A stretch of DNA of 33,258 bases from Verrucomicrobiota bacterium (GTDB lineage Bacteria > Verrucomicrobiota > Verrucomicrobiia > Opitutales > Opitutaceae), in the NCBI GenBank assembly GCA_028293565.1, contig JAQGON010000159.1, positions 1 through 33,258 on the forward strand. The letters run 5' to 3'. The position numbers and the translations under genes are program-made. Positions 16,657 to 24,830 of the stretch are shown piece by piece. Numbering within the stretch: position 1 is the first letter of the stretch; each line of letters opens with the position of its first letter. The notes beneath the pieces were generated by a model. That model was given only the letters and a program-made list of their open reading frames with translations, had not been told where the DNA came from and did not search any database.

Positions 16657-17844
16657 CTACCGCTCCCAAATCACGGCCTTCGTGAAGGCGCCGGCCGGGG
16701 CGTTGCCCACCATCTGGAAGCGACCCTCGGTGCCGTAGACGATGTAGTAAATCGTGACCAGCTTGCCGTCCTTCCGCTCGACCGTAACCGGATAACCGAG
16801 GTCGCCATGGTCACCATCCCACGCCAGAATGTAGCGGTTGTTCCGGTCCCACGTGCGGCCTTGATCCCGGCTGATCATCGCCTGGACGCCGTAGGGTTTG
16901 TTGCGCTCGCCGAACGAGAGCAGGATGTCGCCGTTGCGCAGCTGCAGGAGATCGGCCGGGTGTTCCTGGTTGCGGGTGAGAGACTCCGGGGCGGACCAAT
17001 GGTAACCATTGTCGCTGGAAAATGTGACGTCCAGCTGCGCGCCTTTTTCCGAGCTGCGGATCGCGGCCATCAGGCGTCCGTCCGCCAGGCGCATCGCGCA
17101 CACTTCATTGTATTGCCGCGCAATGATGCTGGGATCGCCCCAGGTTTGGCCCTGGTCCTTCGAGCGGACGACCAGGCAGAAATCGCCGCGCTGCGCTTCC
17201 GGCTTCGCGTCGGCGAGCCGACGAAGTCTCCGCGTGACGTCATCCTTGTCGTCCGCCGGCGAACCCCGCAGCGTCACCGGCAGATAACCGGCGAACAATG
17301 TCATCAGCAGCGTGCCGTCCGGCATTTCGATGATCCTGCCGAAGGGATAGGCCCAGGTGTACGGCGCGATATTGACCTTGGCCGGAGGCTGCCACGTCTG
17401 GCCGCGGTCCTTCGAGCGCAGCGCGTAGGTTTCGGCGCGCCAGTCCTCGAAGGAATATTTCTCGCCCTTCCACGAATAGGAAACCGCGCCGTAAATCACG
17501 GTGCCGTCCTTCAGCTGCGTGCTCGCATCCATGCTGTCGTCGGCATCGGGCAAATCGAAACCCGTGGTCGGCTCGGACCAGGTGACCCCGCCATCCTTCG
17601 AGCGGGAGACCGAGGCCTTGCCGCCCTTGCCGACGTGCCCGGCGCCGGTCTTGAACGTCGCGAGCATCTCGCCGTCGTCGAGCAGCAGAAGCCGCGGAAA
17701 ATAGGCGCCTGGCGCCACGGTCACTCTTTGGCTCGGCACGCCCCTCAAGGCATAAACCTCGGGAAGATTTTCTCCCCGCGAGATGCCGGCAATGACGAAA
17801 CCCGCGGCCAGCAGGACCGCGCTCCGTAGATGATTTTCAGACAT
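16657..17844 (-). CDS. Exported Asp-box (BNR) propeller protein, sialidase-like, copy 4
   Basis: A 395-residue protein with a short signal peptide (SAVLLAAGFVIAGISRG) and the most regular set of Asp-boxes of the five copies: SKDGGVTW, SKDRGQTW, SKDQGQTW, SSDNGYHW and SRDQGRTW. The first blade (YFPRLLLLDDGEMLATF) carries an Arg where sialidases have the FRIP arginine, so it is the copy with the best claim to exo-glycosidase activity of the GH33-like type. It lies between a DapA-like lyase (86-base gap) and the SDR. Export to the periplasm is expected. Confidence 0.9.
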   Translation of the reverse strand: MSENHLRSAVLLAAGFVIAGISRGENLPEVYALRGVPSQRVTVAPGAYFPRLLLLDDGEMLATFKTGAGHVGKGGKASVSRSKDGGVTWSEPTTGFDLPDADDSMDASTQLKDGTVIYGAVSYSWKGEKYSFEDWRAETYALRSKDRGQTWQPPAKVNIAPYTWAYPFGRIIEMPDGTLLMTLFAGYLPVTLRGSPADDKDDVTRRLRRLADAKPEAQRGDFCLVVRSKDQGQTWGDPSIIARQYNEVCAMRLADGRLMAAIRSSEKGAQLDVTFSSDNGYHWSAPESLTRNQEHPADLLQLRNGDILLSFGERNKPYGVQAMISRDQGRTWDRNNRYILAWDGDHGDLGYPVTVERKDGKLVTIYYIVYGTEGRFQMVGNAPAGAFTKAVIWER

Positions 17845-17930
17845 GATGGTTTTGGCTGTTTTTCCCGCCGCGGTGAAATGCGGGGCGCGTTAGTTTGATT
17901 TTCTGGGAATCTCGTTGCGGAACTTCGAGG

Positions 17931-18848
17931 TCACGGCACGTGCTGGTAATGCTGTTCAAACAGGCTGCGACAGACGGCCGACTCTTCCTTGCTGAGCCCA
18001 AGGTACGGCGGAAGCACGCGGTTGGAGAATTTCGGATTTCTCAACCAGAGGAAGGTCTTGTCGTAGCTGCCGTCGATCATGGCCCGCTGGCAATGGCCGA
18101 AGAGCACCTTGTCCACTTCGTTCAGCAGAATGTGGATGCGAAAGAGCGTGTCCTTGTCGCGCCGCCCGCCGGCCTCGAAAAATTCCCAGGTCGTCTTCGG
18201 AAACAGCGCATCGTAGCTGCACAGCAGCGAGCACTCGCCGAGCAGCGAGCCGAACGCAAAGCCGCCCTCGAGGAAGAAATGCTGCAGCTCTCCCGCATGC
18301 TTCATCAGGTCGGCCACGCGCGCGTAGTCGCTCGTGCTGTTCTTGGTCGCCACGAGGTTGGGGACCTCCTTCATGATCTGCCGGTATTGCGGCCCCGTGA
18401 TGATATGCTTCGTCCGCGGCAGATTGTAATGGAGGAAGCGGCAGTCGGGAAAGGTCCCGCAGACCGTTTCGAAAAAGAGCATCATCTCCGGCAGGCTCAG
18501 CGCCCCCCACGAGGGAAGTGAGATCTGGAACATCCGGATGCCCTGGTCGCGCGCCCACGCGATGCGCTCGATGACCTGACCCATCGAAAGCGAGATGACA
18601 CCAATCTGCGGGTCCAGACCGGGCTTCACCGCCAGACGCGCAAAGTGGCCCACGATCTCCTTGAACTGGGTGTCCGTCAGGGCATAGCCCTCGCCGGCCG
18701 TGCCCATCAAATAGAGATTCCTGTAGCCGCCGTTGATGGCGTCCTGGACGTGTTGCTCGAAGACGCCGACGTCCAGCTTGAACTGGTCGGTCCAAGGAAG
18801 CATGCAGGCGGCGAGATTGGCGCGGGGATAGCGGGTCTGGATGGGCAC
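17931..18848 (-). CDS. DapA/NanA-family aldolase or dehydratase, copy 2
   Basis: This 305-residue Schiff-base TIM-barrel lyase shows GTAGEG (49-54), catalytic Tyr141 in HYNLPRTKH and Schiff-base Lys169 in VATKNSTSD. It keeps the Y-N-x-P loop that copy 1 has lost. The two copies are only distantly alike, so they probably handle different substrates or steps. The start is GTG at 18848, giving MPIQTRYPRANLAACMLPWT; a later Met would cut into the first strand. It follows the second amidohydrolase by 31 bases in the same transcript. It likely releases pyruvate from, or dehydrates, a keto-deoxy acid. Confidence 0.92.
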   Translation of the reverse strand: MPIQTRYPRANLAACMLPWTDQFKLDVGVFEQHVQDAINGGYRNLYLMGTAGEGYALTDTQFKEIVGHFARLAVKPGLDPQIGVISLSMGQVIERIAWARDQGIRMFQISLPSWGALSLPEMMLFFETVCGTFPDCRFLHYNLPRTKHIITGPQYRQIMKEVPNLVATKNSTSDYARVADLMKHAGELQHFFLEGGFAFGSLLGECSLLCSYDALFPKTTWEFFEAGGRRDKDTLFRIHILLNEVDKVLFGHCQRAMIDGSYDKTFLWLRNPKFSNRVLPPYLGLSKEESAVCRSLFEQHYQHVP

Positions 18849-18879
18849 GGGATTTTGGGAAAAGAGGAGCTGATCGGGA

Positions 18880-20001
18880 TTAGCTTAAGCCGGGACTTTT
18901 GATGCGAAGGATTCTTGCGGCCGTTCCGCCCATCAGTTTCGCCATGTCCGCGGGCGAGAGAAGATCCTGACAATAATTCTCGATGTAGCGGCGCGACTGG
19001 CGGTAGGTGCAAAAACGATTCTGGAACGGCATGTCCGTGCCCCAGAGCAGCCGGTCGGGGCCGATCTGGCGGATCATGCCCTCGAGCGCGGGACGACATT
19101 CGACGAACGGGTAATCGAAGAGGTCTCCCAGCCTGAACGGAAAGCCGACCTCGATGCAGAGGGTCGAATCGGAAAATGGCTCCCACATGTCCTTGGGCAG
19201 CACGAGCCGCCCGCCCTCGAGAAAGTCGCGCCACGGATATCCGTGCGTCACGCTCACGACCGCCCGCGGGTACCGGTCCATCCACTCGCGTAGCACCCGG
19301 AGCTCCTGGAGAAACCCCTCCCGCGGATCGCTCGAGCCCGGACTGGCGCCGAGGGTGAAAAAGAATGGAACGCCCAGCTGCGTCGCGGCGTCCCAGAAAG
19401 GCCGCCACGACGGTTCCGTGAAACGGCGGGCGCCGGCGATGCGATAGGCGTATTCCGGGATTATCTTCACCGCATGGAGCCCGTGAATCGCGATCGCGTC
19501 CCGCGCCTGCTTGATCGCCGCGTCAGGACTGCCGGGGATCAGCCATTCGTCCACCGGCGCCATCGCCTTGAGCCGTCCCGGATAGGCCCGCACGCACGAG
19601 GCGAGATAGCCGAGATCCTTGGAGAGCGTCGCGTCGGTATGAAGCAGCGCCCAGTCGACGTCCGCATGATCCATCTCGGCGATCAGCGCTCCCGGGCCGA
19701 ACTCGATGACGTTGGGCGGCAGCTGCTGTTTCGTGTAATCCTGGCCGTCGACCGTCCAGACGAAGCGTTTGGTCGAGTGATCCACCCGGAAATTTCGCTC
19801 GCGGGACACCCGCAGCGGATCGTCCGGCGTCGGATCGAGCAGGAGGCGCGCATCTCCCGGCGCGCGGTCGCGGACGCGGAACGCGGGTTGATGATGGAGC
19901 GCGTATTGCCGCTGCCAGAATTCCAGATGGGCTTCCACCGATTCATGCCCCGCGGGAGTATCCGGCGCGGTGAAGCAGTACGCGTGGCTGTCGACGATCA
20001 T
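18880..20001 (-). CDS. Amidohydrolase-family (COG2159 type) protein, copy 2
   Basis: A 373-residue TIM-barrel protein starting MIVDSHAYCF. The frame is open to 20340, but that part overlaps the preceding Asp-box gene, so the ATG at 20001 is chosen, 40 bases after that gene's stop. The later motifs are recognisable (VKIIPEYAY, VTHGYPW, LLWGTDMPF, and a C-terminal GTAARILRI). The first metal motif is H-x-Y (DSHAY) instead of H-x-H, and the strand-5 position reads FFFTLGA where a His would be expected, so metal binding may differ from copy 1. An insert of roughly 60 residues (ERNFRVDHSTKRFVWTVDG) precedes the core. Lactonase, decarboxylase or a non-catalytic role are all open. Confidence 0.87.
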   Translation of the reverse strand: MIVDSHAYCFTAPDTPAGHESVEAHLEFWQRQYALHHQPAFRVRDRAPGDARLLLDPTPDDPLRVSRERNFRVDHSTKRFVWTVDGQDYTKQQLPPNVIEFGPGALIAEMDHADVDWALLHTDATLSKDLGYLASCVRAYPGRLKAMAPVDEWLIPGSPDAAIKQARDAIAIHGLHAVKIIPEYAYRIAGARRFTEPSWRPFWDAATQLGVPFFFTLGASPGSSDPREGFLQELRVLREWMDRYPRAVVSVTHGYPWRDFLEGGRLVLPKDMWEPFSDSTLCIEVGFPFRLGDLFDYPFVECRPALEGMIRQIGPDRLLWGTDMPFQNRFCTYRQSRRYIENYCQDLLSPADMAKLMGGTAARILRIKSPGLS

Positions 20002-20041
20002 GAGAAGGAATCGAGTCGATGAGTCGCAGCGGCGCGCCCGC

Positions 20042-21265
20042 TCAACGGTGCGCGAGGCGGAACGAATCCATGACGATCGACTGGTCGATCTTGCCGTAGG
20101 CGTCGTCGGAGCCGATGTGACCGACCACCAGGATCTGGCCATCGTCGGTCTGGACAGCGTGGGGATAATAGGCTGAGCCCGGAAGATCGAGCCGGTGCCA
20201 TGACGCGCCGGCGTCGTCGGTCCAGTGGATTCCCGTGGTGGCGAGATGCAGAATCGGGCCTTCCTTCGTCGCGAGCAACTCGGGGTGTCCGCTGTGCGGG
20301 AAAGGCGCGGGGCCCACCGTTGTCGGCACCCACGTTGCACCCTGCTTTTTCAGAACGCCCTGCCAGCGCACTTCCCGCTGCGGCTTGGCTCCCGACGGAT
20401 CAGGCAGCCGAAAGACGCAGAGTAGGTCGCCGTTCGGCAGTTCGGCCAGGTCAAACTCCTCACCGCCCCAGTTGTGGCGGTTTGCCTCGGGCACGACCGC
20501 GATCGGGGCGGACCACGTGTGGCCTTCGTCGGACGAAACCACCAGCATCGGCTCGATATACTTGGCCATTGCCTCGCGGTTGATGCTACCCGCCGGCACA
20601 TTAGCGATTCCGCCCAAGGAAATCAACCGACCGTCGCGCAAGACGCGCAAGCGCTTCGGCAAAGTGATGCATTTTTTGGGATCCAGCATCACTTCAGGAG
20701 GACCCCACGTCAGCGTTCCGTCATGGGAGCGTTCGATGAAACCCGTCTGCGGCTTTTCCGGGTTGTAGGGCAGATAGTGCCCCCACACCGCCCGCAACAC
20801 GGTGCCGTCAGAGAGCGCCACTTCCGGTTCGCCCGTGATCCCGTTCATATTCGATTTGAACGAATCCGCGCTCACCTTCTCCCAGGTTGCGCCGGCGTCC
20901 TTCGACTTCAGGTGGACATTCCGCATCTCCAATCCGGTCATGTCGTAACCCGGCAGGCCCGGCGGCGGCCAATCAAGGCGGCGCTGGATTTCAACTGGCG
21001 CGAGCGCGCGGCCCTCGACCGGGCCGGTGGCCTGGGTGAAGCTGACCATGACGCTTCCGTCGGGCATCTTCCAGGCTCCCACCCAGCTCGTGAATCCGGG
21101 CGTTTGGGGGGAATGGTAGATCACACGATGCTCATAATTCTTCGCGACGAAGCTCTCTTCGCCAGCGGCCGCGGCCCGGACGGCCGGGACCGGCAAATTC
21201 AGAAGGGCCAAGGTGGCGGCGCAGCTCAAGGAGATGCGCGGAGAGAACAGGTGCGTTTTCATCAT
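20042..21265 (-). CDS. Exported Asp-box (BNR) propeller protein, sialidase-like, copy 5
   Basis: A 407-residue protein; MMKTHLFSPRISLSCAATLALLNLP and the following AVRAAAAG form a signal peptide. The frame is open to 21457, but the upstream part is AT-rich control region, so the start at 21265 (or the next Met at 21262) is preferred. Asp-box turns are SKDAGATW, SHDGTLTW, SSDEGHTW and TDDAGASW. Blade sequences such as SWVGAWKMPDGSVMVSF fit the sialidase superfamily. It is the first gene of the minus-strand cluster and is transcribed away from the TonB receptor. Shared element B lies about 100 bases upstream. Confidence 0.88.
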   Translation of the reverse strand: MMKTHLFSPRISLSCAATLALLNLPVPAVRAAAAGEESFVAKNYEHRVIYHSPQTPGFTSWVGAWKMPDGSVMVSFTQATGPVEGRALAPVEIQRRLDWPPPGLPGYDMTGLEMRNVHLKSKDAGATWEKVSADSFKSNMNGITGEPEVALSDGTVLRAVWGHYLPYNPEKPQTGFIERSHDGTLTWGPPEVMLDPKKCITLPKRLRVLRDGRLISLGGIANVPAGSINREAMAKYIEPMLVVSSDEGHTWSAPIAVVPEANRHNWGGEEFDLAELPNGDLLCVFRLPDPSGAKPQREVRWQGVLKKQGATWVPTTVGPAPFPHSGHPELLATKEGPILHLATTGIHWTDDAGASWHRLDLPGSAYYPHAVQTDDGQILVVGHIGSDDAYGKIDQSIVMDSFRLAHR

Positions 21266-21365
21266 GCTTAAGTCTGGGGGCGGCTGGGAAACCGGTGGGA
21301 TGGGAAACGTCGGAATCTGGAGCAGCGATCCGCTCCTCAAAGCCTGCGCCGAGCCGACCTGAAAT

Positions 21366-21384
21366 CGTATATGCAAATATATTT
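21366..21384 (-). promoter_or_regulatory. Shared upstream element, site B
   Basis: Read toward the Asp-box gene copy 5, the site is AAATATATTTGCATATACG, about 100 bases upstream of the ATG. A TTGATC lies upstream, 17 bases before CATATA, so the element may coincide with a weak -35/-10 promoter. It matches site C at 15 of 19 positions by eye. Confidence 0.5.
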
Positions 21385-21526
21385 TACACGGATCAAGTAA
21401 ATTATTCGGGGAAAAGCTCCTCAGTCGCGGCGGGCGATAAGGAGTGCGCCGGCACATATTAGCCGAACTTCAAATCCGTCGACGCGATAACAGGAGATGC
21501 CGACGAGCTGAATAGCTTAAGACTTT

Positions 21527-21544
21527 TGTATATAATGCTATACA
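21527..21544. promoter_or_regulatory. 18-bp palindrome TGTATA-N6-TATACA with embedded TATAAT
   Basis: Perfect 6-6-6 inverted repeat. The plus-strand sequence includes TATAAT at 21531-21536, an ideal -10 hexamer, although no good -35 is visible 16-18 bases upstream. GTATA/TATAC half-sites resemble those bound by FadR/NanR-type GntR regulators, the class encoded at 24050. A repressor bound here would block the -10. Confidence 0.55.
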
Positions 21545-21643
21545 CTACAATCTGTGTTTTTCACAATATGACAATCGGACCTTTGAACTTGGAGATTAAT
21601 GGCCCGGGAGATGCTTCCCGTGAAGCTCGAAGCACTTGAGTGA

Positions 21644-21678
21644 TTGACACAATATTCTTAGATATATCTGCATATCCA
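21644..21678 (+). promoter_or_regulatory. Shared upstream element, site C, with TTGACA
   Basis: A perfect -35 hexamer TTGACA (21644-21649) is followed by AGATATATCTGCATATCCA (21660-21678), which resembles sites A and B and contains GATAT-N6-ATATC. It ends about 42 bases before the receptor ATG. No -10 at ideal 17-base spacing is present; TATCTG at 15 bases and CATATC at 21 bases are the nearest. Confidence 0.5.
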
Positions 21679-21719
21679 CGAGCAGTGTTTTTCTCCGGCA
21701 TCCAACAACCCACCACCAA

Positions 21720-23852
21720 ATGAGCATCCACTCCACGGCCTGCCTTTCATTCGCAAGGCGGCTTCTGATCAGTTGCGCGGCTATGCTGACCGCTTCCGCC
21801 CTGGCCCAAACCACCACCACTACCACCACGACCTCGACCACCTCCACGAAGGCGGATGACGACAAGATCACCCATCTGACCGCCTTCGAGGTCAAGGATA
21901 CCCAGGACACCGGTTACACGGCGAAGAACGCCATCTCGGGCAGCAAGACTTCCCAGCCCTTGGAAAACCTCGCGGGCGCCTACTCGGTCGTGACGCGCGA
22001 CTTGCTCGACGATTTGGGCGCAATTCAAAACGCCCCTGAAGGCGTGCGCTATGTGGTTCCGGGCGTCACACCTTTCGTCAAGGGCGACCAGTATATGATC
22101 CGCGGCCGCCGCAGCGGCGGGACCGCCGACGACGGCGTGCCTTCGGTCATCTTTTTCGCCGACAGCGTGGGCATCGACTCAATCGAAGTGATGAAGGGAC
22201 CGCAGGCGGTGCTTTACGGACAGCAGGCCGGCATCTTCGGTAACGTCCTCCGCGTTTCCAAGAAGCCCCTTCCGATCTTTCGCGGCAGCGTGACGGGGTA
22301 TTATGGTTCCGACGAATTCAAGCGGATGGAAGTCGACGTGACGGGCCCGCTCACCCACGGATTTTCCTATCGCGTCATCGGTGCCTACCAGAAGGCGGGC
22401 GGCTATCTGAAGAACAGCTTCGACAACCGCGAAGTGGGCATGGCCACGCTTCAGTGGAAAGGGCCGACCACCACCGTGCGCCTGCGTTTCGAACACCAGG
22501 ACCTCCAGCAGCGCGGCGACAACATCCAGCTCGGCACCACCGGGCAGGTGTTCAATGTCTTCGAGGGCGCCGGACGGAATGAGGGCTTCTTTCCCAAATG
22601 GGGCCACTACGAGGATATCGGCAATATCACCCGCCTCAATGTGATCCAGGACTTCGGCGAGCATGTGCAGAGCCGCCTCTCGGCCAGCCGCGCCAAGACC
22701 TTCCGCGACTATATCTATCTGCTCTCGCCGACTCCGAACTACGCGACCAACACGTTCACCCAGGACTATTTCAATTACGCCGAGGATTTCGAGGCGAAGG
22801 GCCTGTACTTCGACAACGTCGCGAAGTTCGATGTGCGCGGCATCCCGCTCCAGACCAACTTCGGCTATACGTGGGACAAGTTCACGCCGCTGAACTTCAC
22901 CCGGAATTATATTCCGAAATATTTCACGGGCAACCTTTACGCGCCGGACTACTCCAACCTGCTCGAGCCCCGGACCTCGGAAGGCGCCACGGGGATCGTC
23001 AAGGGCGCCATGACGACCGCGACCAGCCTGTATATTCTGCAGACGGTCGAGCTCTTCCACAGCCGGCTCATCCTCAGCGCCGGCGCGGCCTACAACAAAT
23101 CCGTCGTCGAAAGCCAGGACACGGGCGTGGTGTCCACCAACCAGGGGGAGTGGGTCAAGCGCGCGGGCATCGTTTTCAAGCCCGTGAGCAACGTGTCGCT
23201 TTATTACGGGTATGCCACGATGTTCAATCCGTCGTCTGTGACGACGCTCGACATCAACGGCAACCCGCTGCCCGTGATCACCGGCATCGGCAAGGAGGTC
23301 GGCATCAAGACCAGTTTCCTCGACGGCCGTCTCTCGCTGTCGCTCGATTACTACAAGCTCGAGCGCACCAACATCTCGGTTTTCACGGGCAAGATCAATT
23401 CGCGCGGACTGGGCTACTATGAGCTGGTCGGCGCCGAGCGGAGCAAGGGCTGGGAGTTTGAGGCCCATGCGCAGCTGACCAAGAGCTGGGAGTTGGTCGG
23501 CGTGGCGTGGAAAGGCGATTCGCTCGATCGGACCGGCACCCAGTTCTTCAACTCGCTGAAGGAGTCCGCCGGGTTCTTCACGAACTACACCTTCGGCAAG
23601 GGAAGCGCGCTGCCGGGCTTCAGCATCGGCGGCGGATCGTACGCCCAGGGCCGCCGTTATTTTGGCGCCAATGCCGCCGCCGGCTTCTTCACCCACACGG
23701 CGTTCATCGGGTATAAATTCGACCAGTACAGCATCCGCTTGAACGTCGAAAATCTAACCGACGAACATTTCGTCTCGGGCGCGTGGTCGCAAGGGCAGGT
23801 CTCCGGCAGCACGCCGCGCTCCTACCGCCTGATGGCTGAGATGCGCTTCTGA
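21720..23852 (+). CDS. TonB-dependent outer-membrane receptor
   Basis: A 710-residue receptor with a signal peptide (SCAAMLTASALAQ), a run of Thr residues, then ITHLTAFEVKDTQDTGYTA, the segment I associate with verrucomicrobial receptors. A plug domain follows (ENLAGAYSVVTRDLLDDLGA, YMIRGRRSGG, IEVMKGPQAVLYGQQ), then a 22-strand-type barrel ending in aromatic SYRLMAEMRF. It is short for the group but has both ends. It would take glycan fragments or other large ligands across the outer membrane using TonB energy. It is transcribed divergently from the Asp-box cluster and precedes the GntR gene, which ties it to the same pathway. The ligand is unknown. Confidence 0.93.
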   Translation: MSIHSTACLSFARRLLISCAAMLTASALAQTTTTTTTTSTTSTKADDDKITHLTAFEVKDTQDTGYTAKNAISGSKTSQPLENLAGAYSVVTRDLLDDLGAIQNAPEGVRYVVPGVTPFVKGDQYMIRGRRSGGTADDGVPSVIFFADSVGIDSIEVMKGPQAVLYGQQAGIFGNVLRVSKKPLPIFRGSVTGYYGSDEFKRMEVDVTGPLTHGFSYRVIGAYQKAGGYLKNSFDNREVGMATLQWKGPTTTVRLRFEHQDLQQRGDNIQLGTTGQVFNVFEGAGRNEGFFPKWGHYEDIGNITRLNVIQDFGEHVQSRLSASRAKTFRDYIYLLSPTPNYATNTFTQDYFNYAEDFEAKGLYFDNVAKFDVRGIPLQTNFGYTWDKFTPLNFTRNYIPKYFTGNLYAPDYSNLLEPRTSEGATGIVKGAMTTATSLYILQTVELFHSRLILSAGAAYNKSVVESQDTGVVSTNQGEWVKRAGIVFKPVSNVSLYYGYATMFNPSSVTTLDINGNPLPVITGIGKEVGIKTSFLDGRLSLSLDYYKLERTNISVFTGKINSRGLGYYELVGAERSKGWEFEAHAQLTKSWELVGVAWKGDSLDRTGTQFFNSLKESAGFFTNYTFGKGSALPGFSIGGGSYAQGRRYFGANAAAGFFTHTAFIGYKFDQYSIRLNVENLTDEHFVSGAWSQGQVSGSTPRSYRLMAEMRF

Positions 23853-23865
23853 TCCTTCATCGCCG

Positions 23866-23893
23866 CCGCGGCCAGGCTGGCGCCTGGCCGCGG
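23866..23893 (+). terminator. GC-rich hairpin after the TonB receptor gene
   Basis: CCGCGGCCAGG and CCTGGCCGCGG form a perfect 11-bp stem with a 6-base loop, 14 bases after the stop codon. There is no T-run after it, so it may be a weak terminator or an mRNA-stabilising structure that separates receptor from regulator expression. Confidence 0.55.
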
Positions 23894-24049
23894 TCGCTGT
23901 CCCGCGAGCTGCGCGGGGTCCGACTGCGTCGCGGCCCCGTTTGATTTTTCCCGCCACGTCTCATCATCTCGCTCCGTTCCGTTCCGAGTTGCTCGGCGCG
24001 GCCGTCGTTTGCTCTTCTCAACCCCAACGCAGCCGCCCACAGTGAATCG

Positions 24050-24820
24050 ATGGTCAACGTAGACTACTCCAAGGCGTACAAATACATTCGGGAGCGAATC
24101 CTGAGCGGCGAGTACGCGCGGGGCTTCCCCTTGAAACCCGACGTGCTGGCGAAGGAAATCGGCATGAGTCGCACTCCGATCCGCGACGCGCTGCGCCAGC
24201 TGGACGGAGACGGCCTCGTCAGCATCCGTCCGCGGATCGGGGCCAGCGTGCGCTCGATCGACGTCGACGAGTACGCCGAGATCTGCGGCATGCGCCTGGG
24301 TTTGGAAATTTACTCCGTCGGCTTGGCGGCGAAACTGCGGACCGAATCCGACCTGAAGGAAATCGCGTTTGCCTGCGAAGCCGTGGCGCGCGAGACCGAG
24401 CGCCTGATCCAGGCCACCGATGCGGAGAAGCACCACATGGAAAACCTCACCTCCGAACTGTTGATTCGCGAGGACATCCATTTTCACATGGCGATCACCA
24501 GCGCGGCGAAGAACCGGCTGATCGGAAGAGAAATCCTGCGCAATCACCTCATCACCCGCATCGTCTCGGTCTCGACCATGTTGACTTCGAAATCGTTTCT
24601 TCCGGTCAACCGCTCCGAGGCCCTGACCATGGCGCGCACGACCGTTTCGGAGCACCGTTTGATTTACAACGCGATCGAGCGCCAGGACGTGGCCGTCGCG
24701 AGAAATGCGATGGAAATGCACCTCCAGCAGGACGTGGATACTTTGATCCGCCGGTTGGGCCGCAACGAGAGCGGCGAGATCGCGGGCAATCTCGCCACCG
24801 GCCGCGGAGCGGCCTCCTGA
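24050..24820 (+). CDS. GntR-family transcriptional regulator (FadR/FCD subfamily)
   Basis: A 256-residue regulator. Residues about 5-70 form the winged helix-turn-helix (DVLAKEIGMSRTPIRDALRQ, then LVSIRPRIGASV). The rest is the all-helical FCD ligand domain, with the acidic/His metal-site pattern visible as EDIHFH, SEHRLIYNAI and AMEMHLQQD. FCD domains usually sense sugar acids, carboxylates or their lactones, which suits control of the neighbouring cluster. The gene lies 197 bases after the receptor, past a GC hairpin, and 10 bases before the HEAT-like gene. Operator candidates are in the 21266-21719 region. It is probably a repressor released by a pathway intermediate, by analogy with NanR and UxuR. 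Confidence 0.93.
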   Translation: MVNVDYSKAYKYIRERILSGEYARGFPLKPDVLAKEIGMSRTPIRDALRQLDGDGLVSIRPRIGASVRSIDVDEYAEICGMRLGLEIYSVGLAAKLRTESDLKEIAFACEAVARETERLIQATDAEKHHMENLTSELLIREDIHFHMAITSAAKNRLIGREILRNHLITRIVSVSTMLTSKSFLPVNRSEALTMARTTVSEHRLIYNAIERQDVAVARNAMEMHLQQDVDTLIRRLGRNESGEIAGNLATGRGAAS

Positions 24821-24830
24821 AGCTGCTGCC

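Larger units (their letters stand above)
21266..21719. promoter_or_regulatory. Divergent control region between the catabolic cluster and the TonB receptor
   Basis: These 454 bases hold no gene I can support. They are markedly AT-rich compared with the flanking genes and contain the signals listed separately: element B facing left, an 18-base palindrome with an embedded TATAAT, and element C with a perfect TTGACA facing right. Promoters for both directions are expected here, and the GntR regulator encoded downstream of the receptor is the natural candidate to bind. Confidence 0.7.

Noticed and set aside
22179-23696. 505-codon minus-strand frame inside the TonB receptor
   Set aside because: Shadow of the receptor; no ribosome site or motif.
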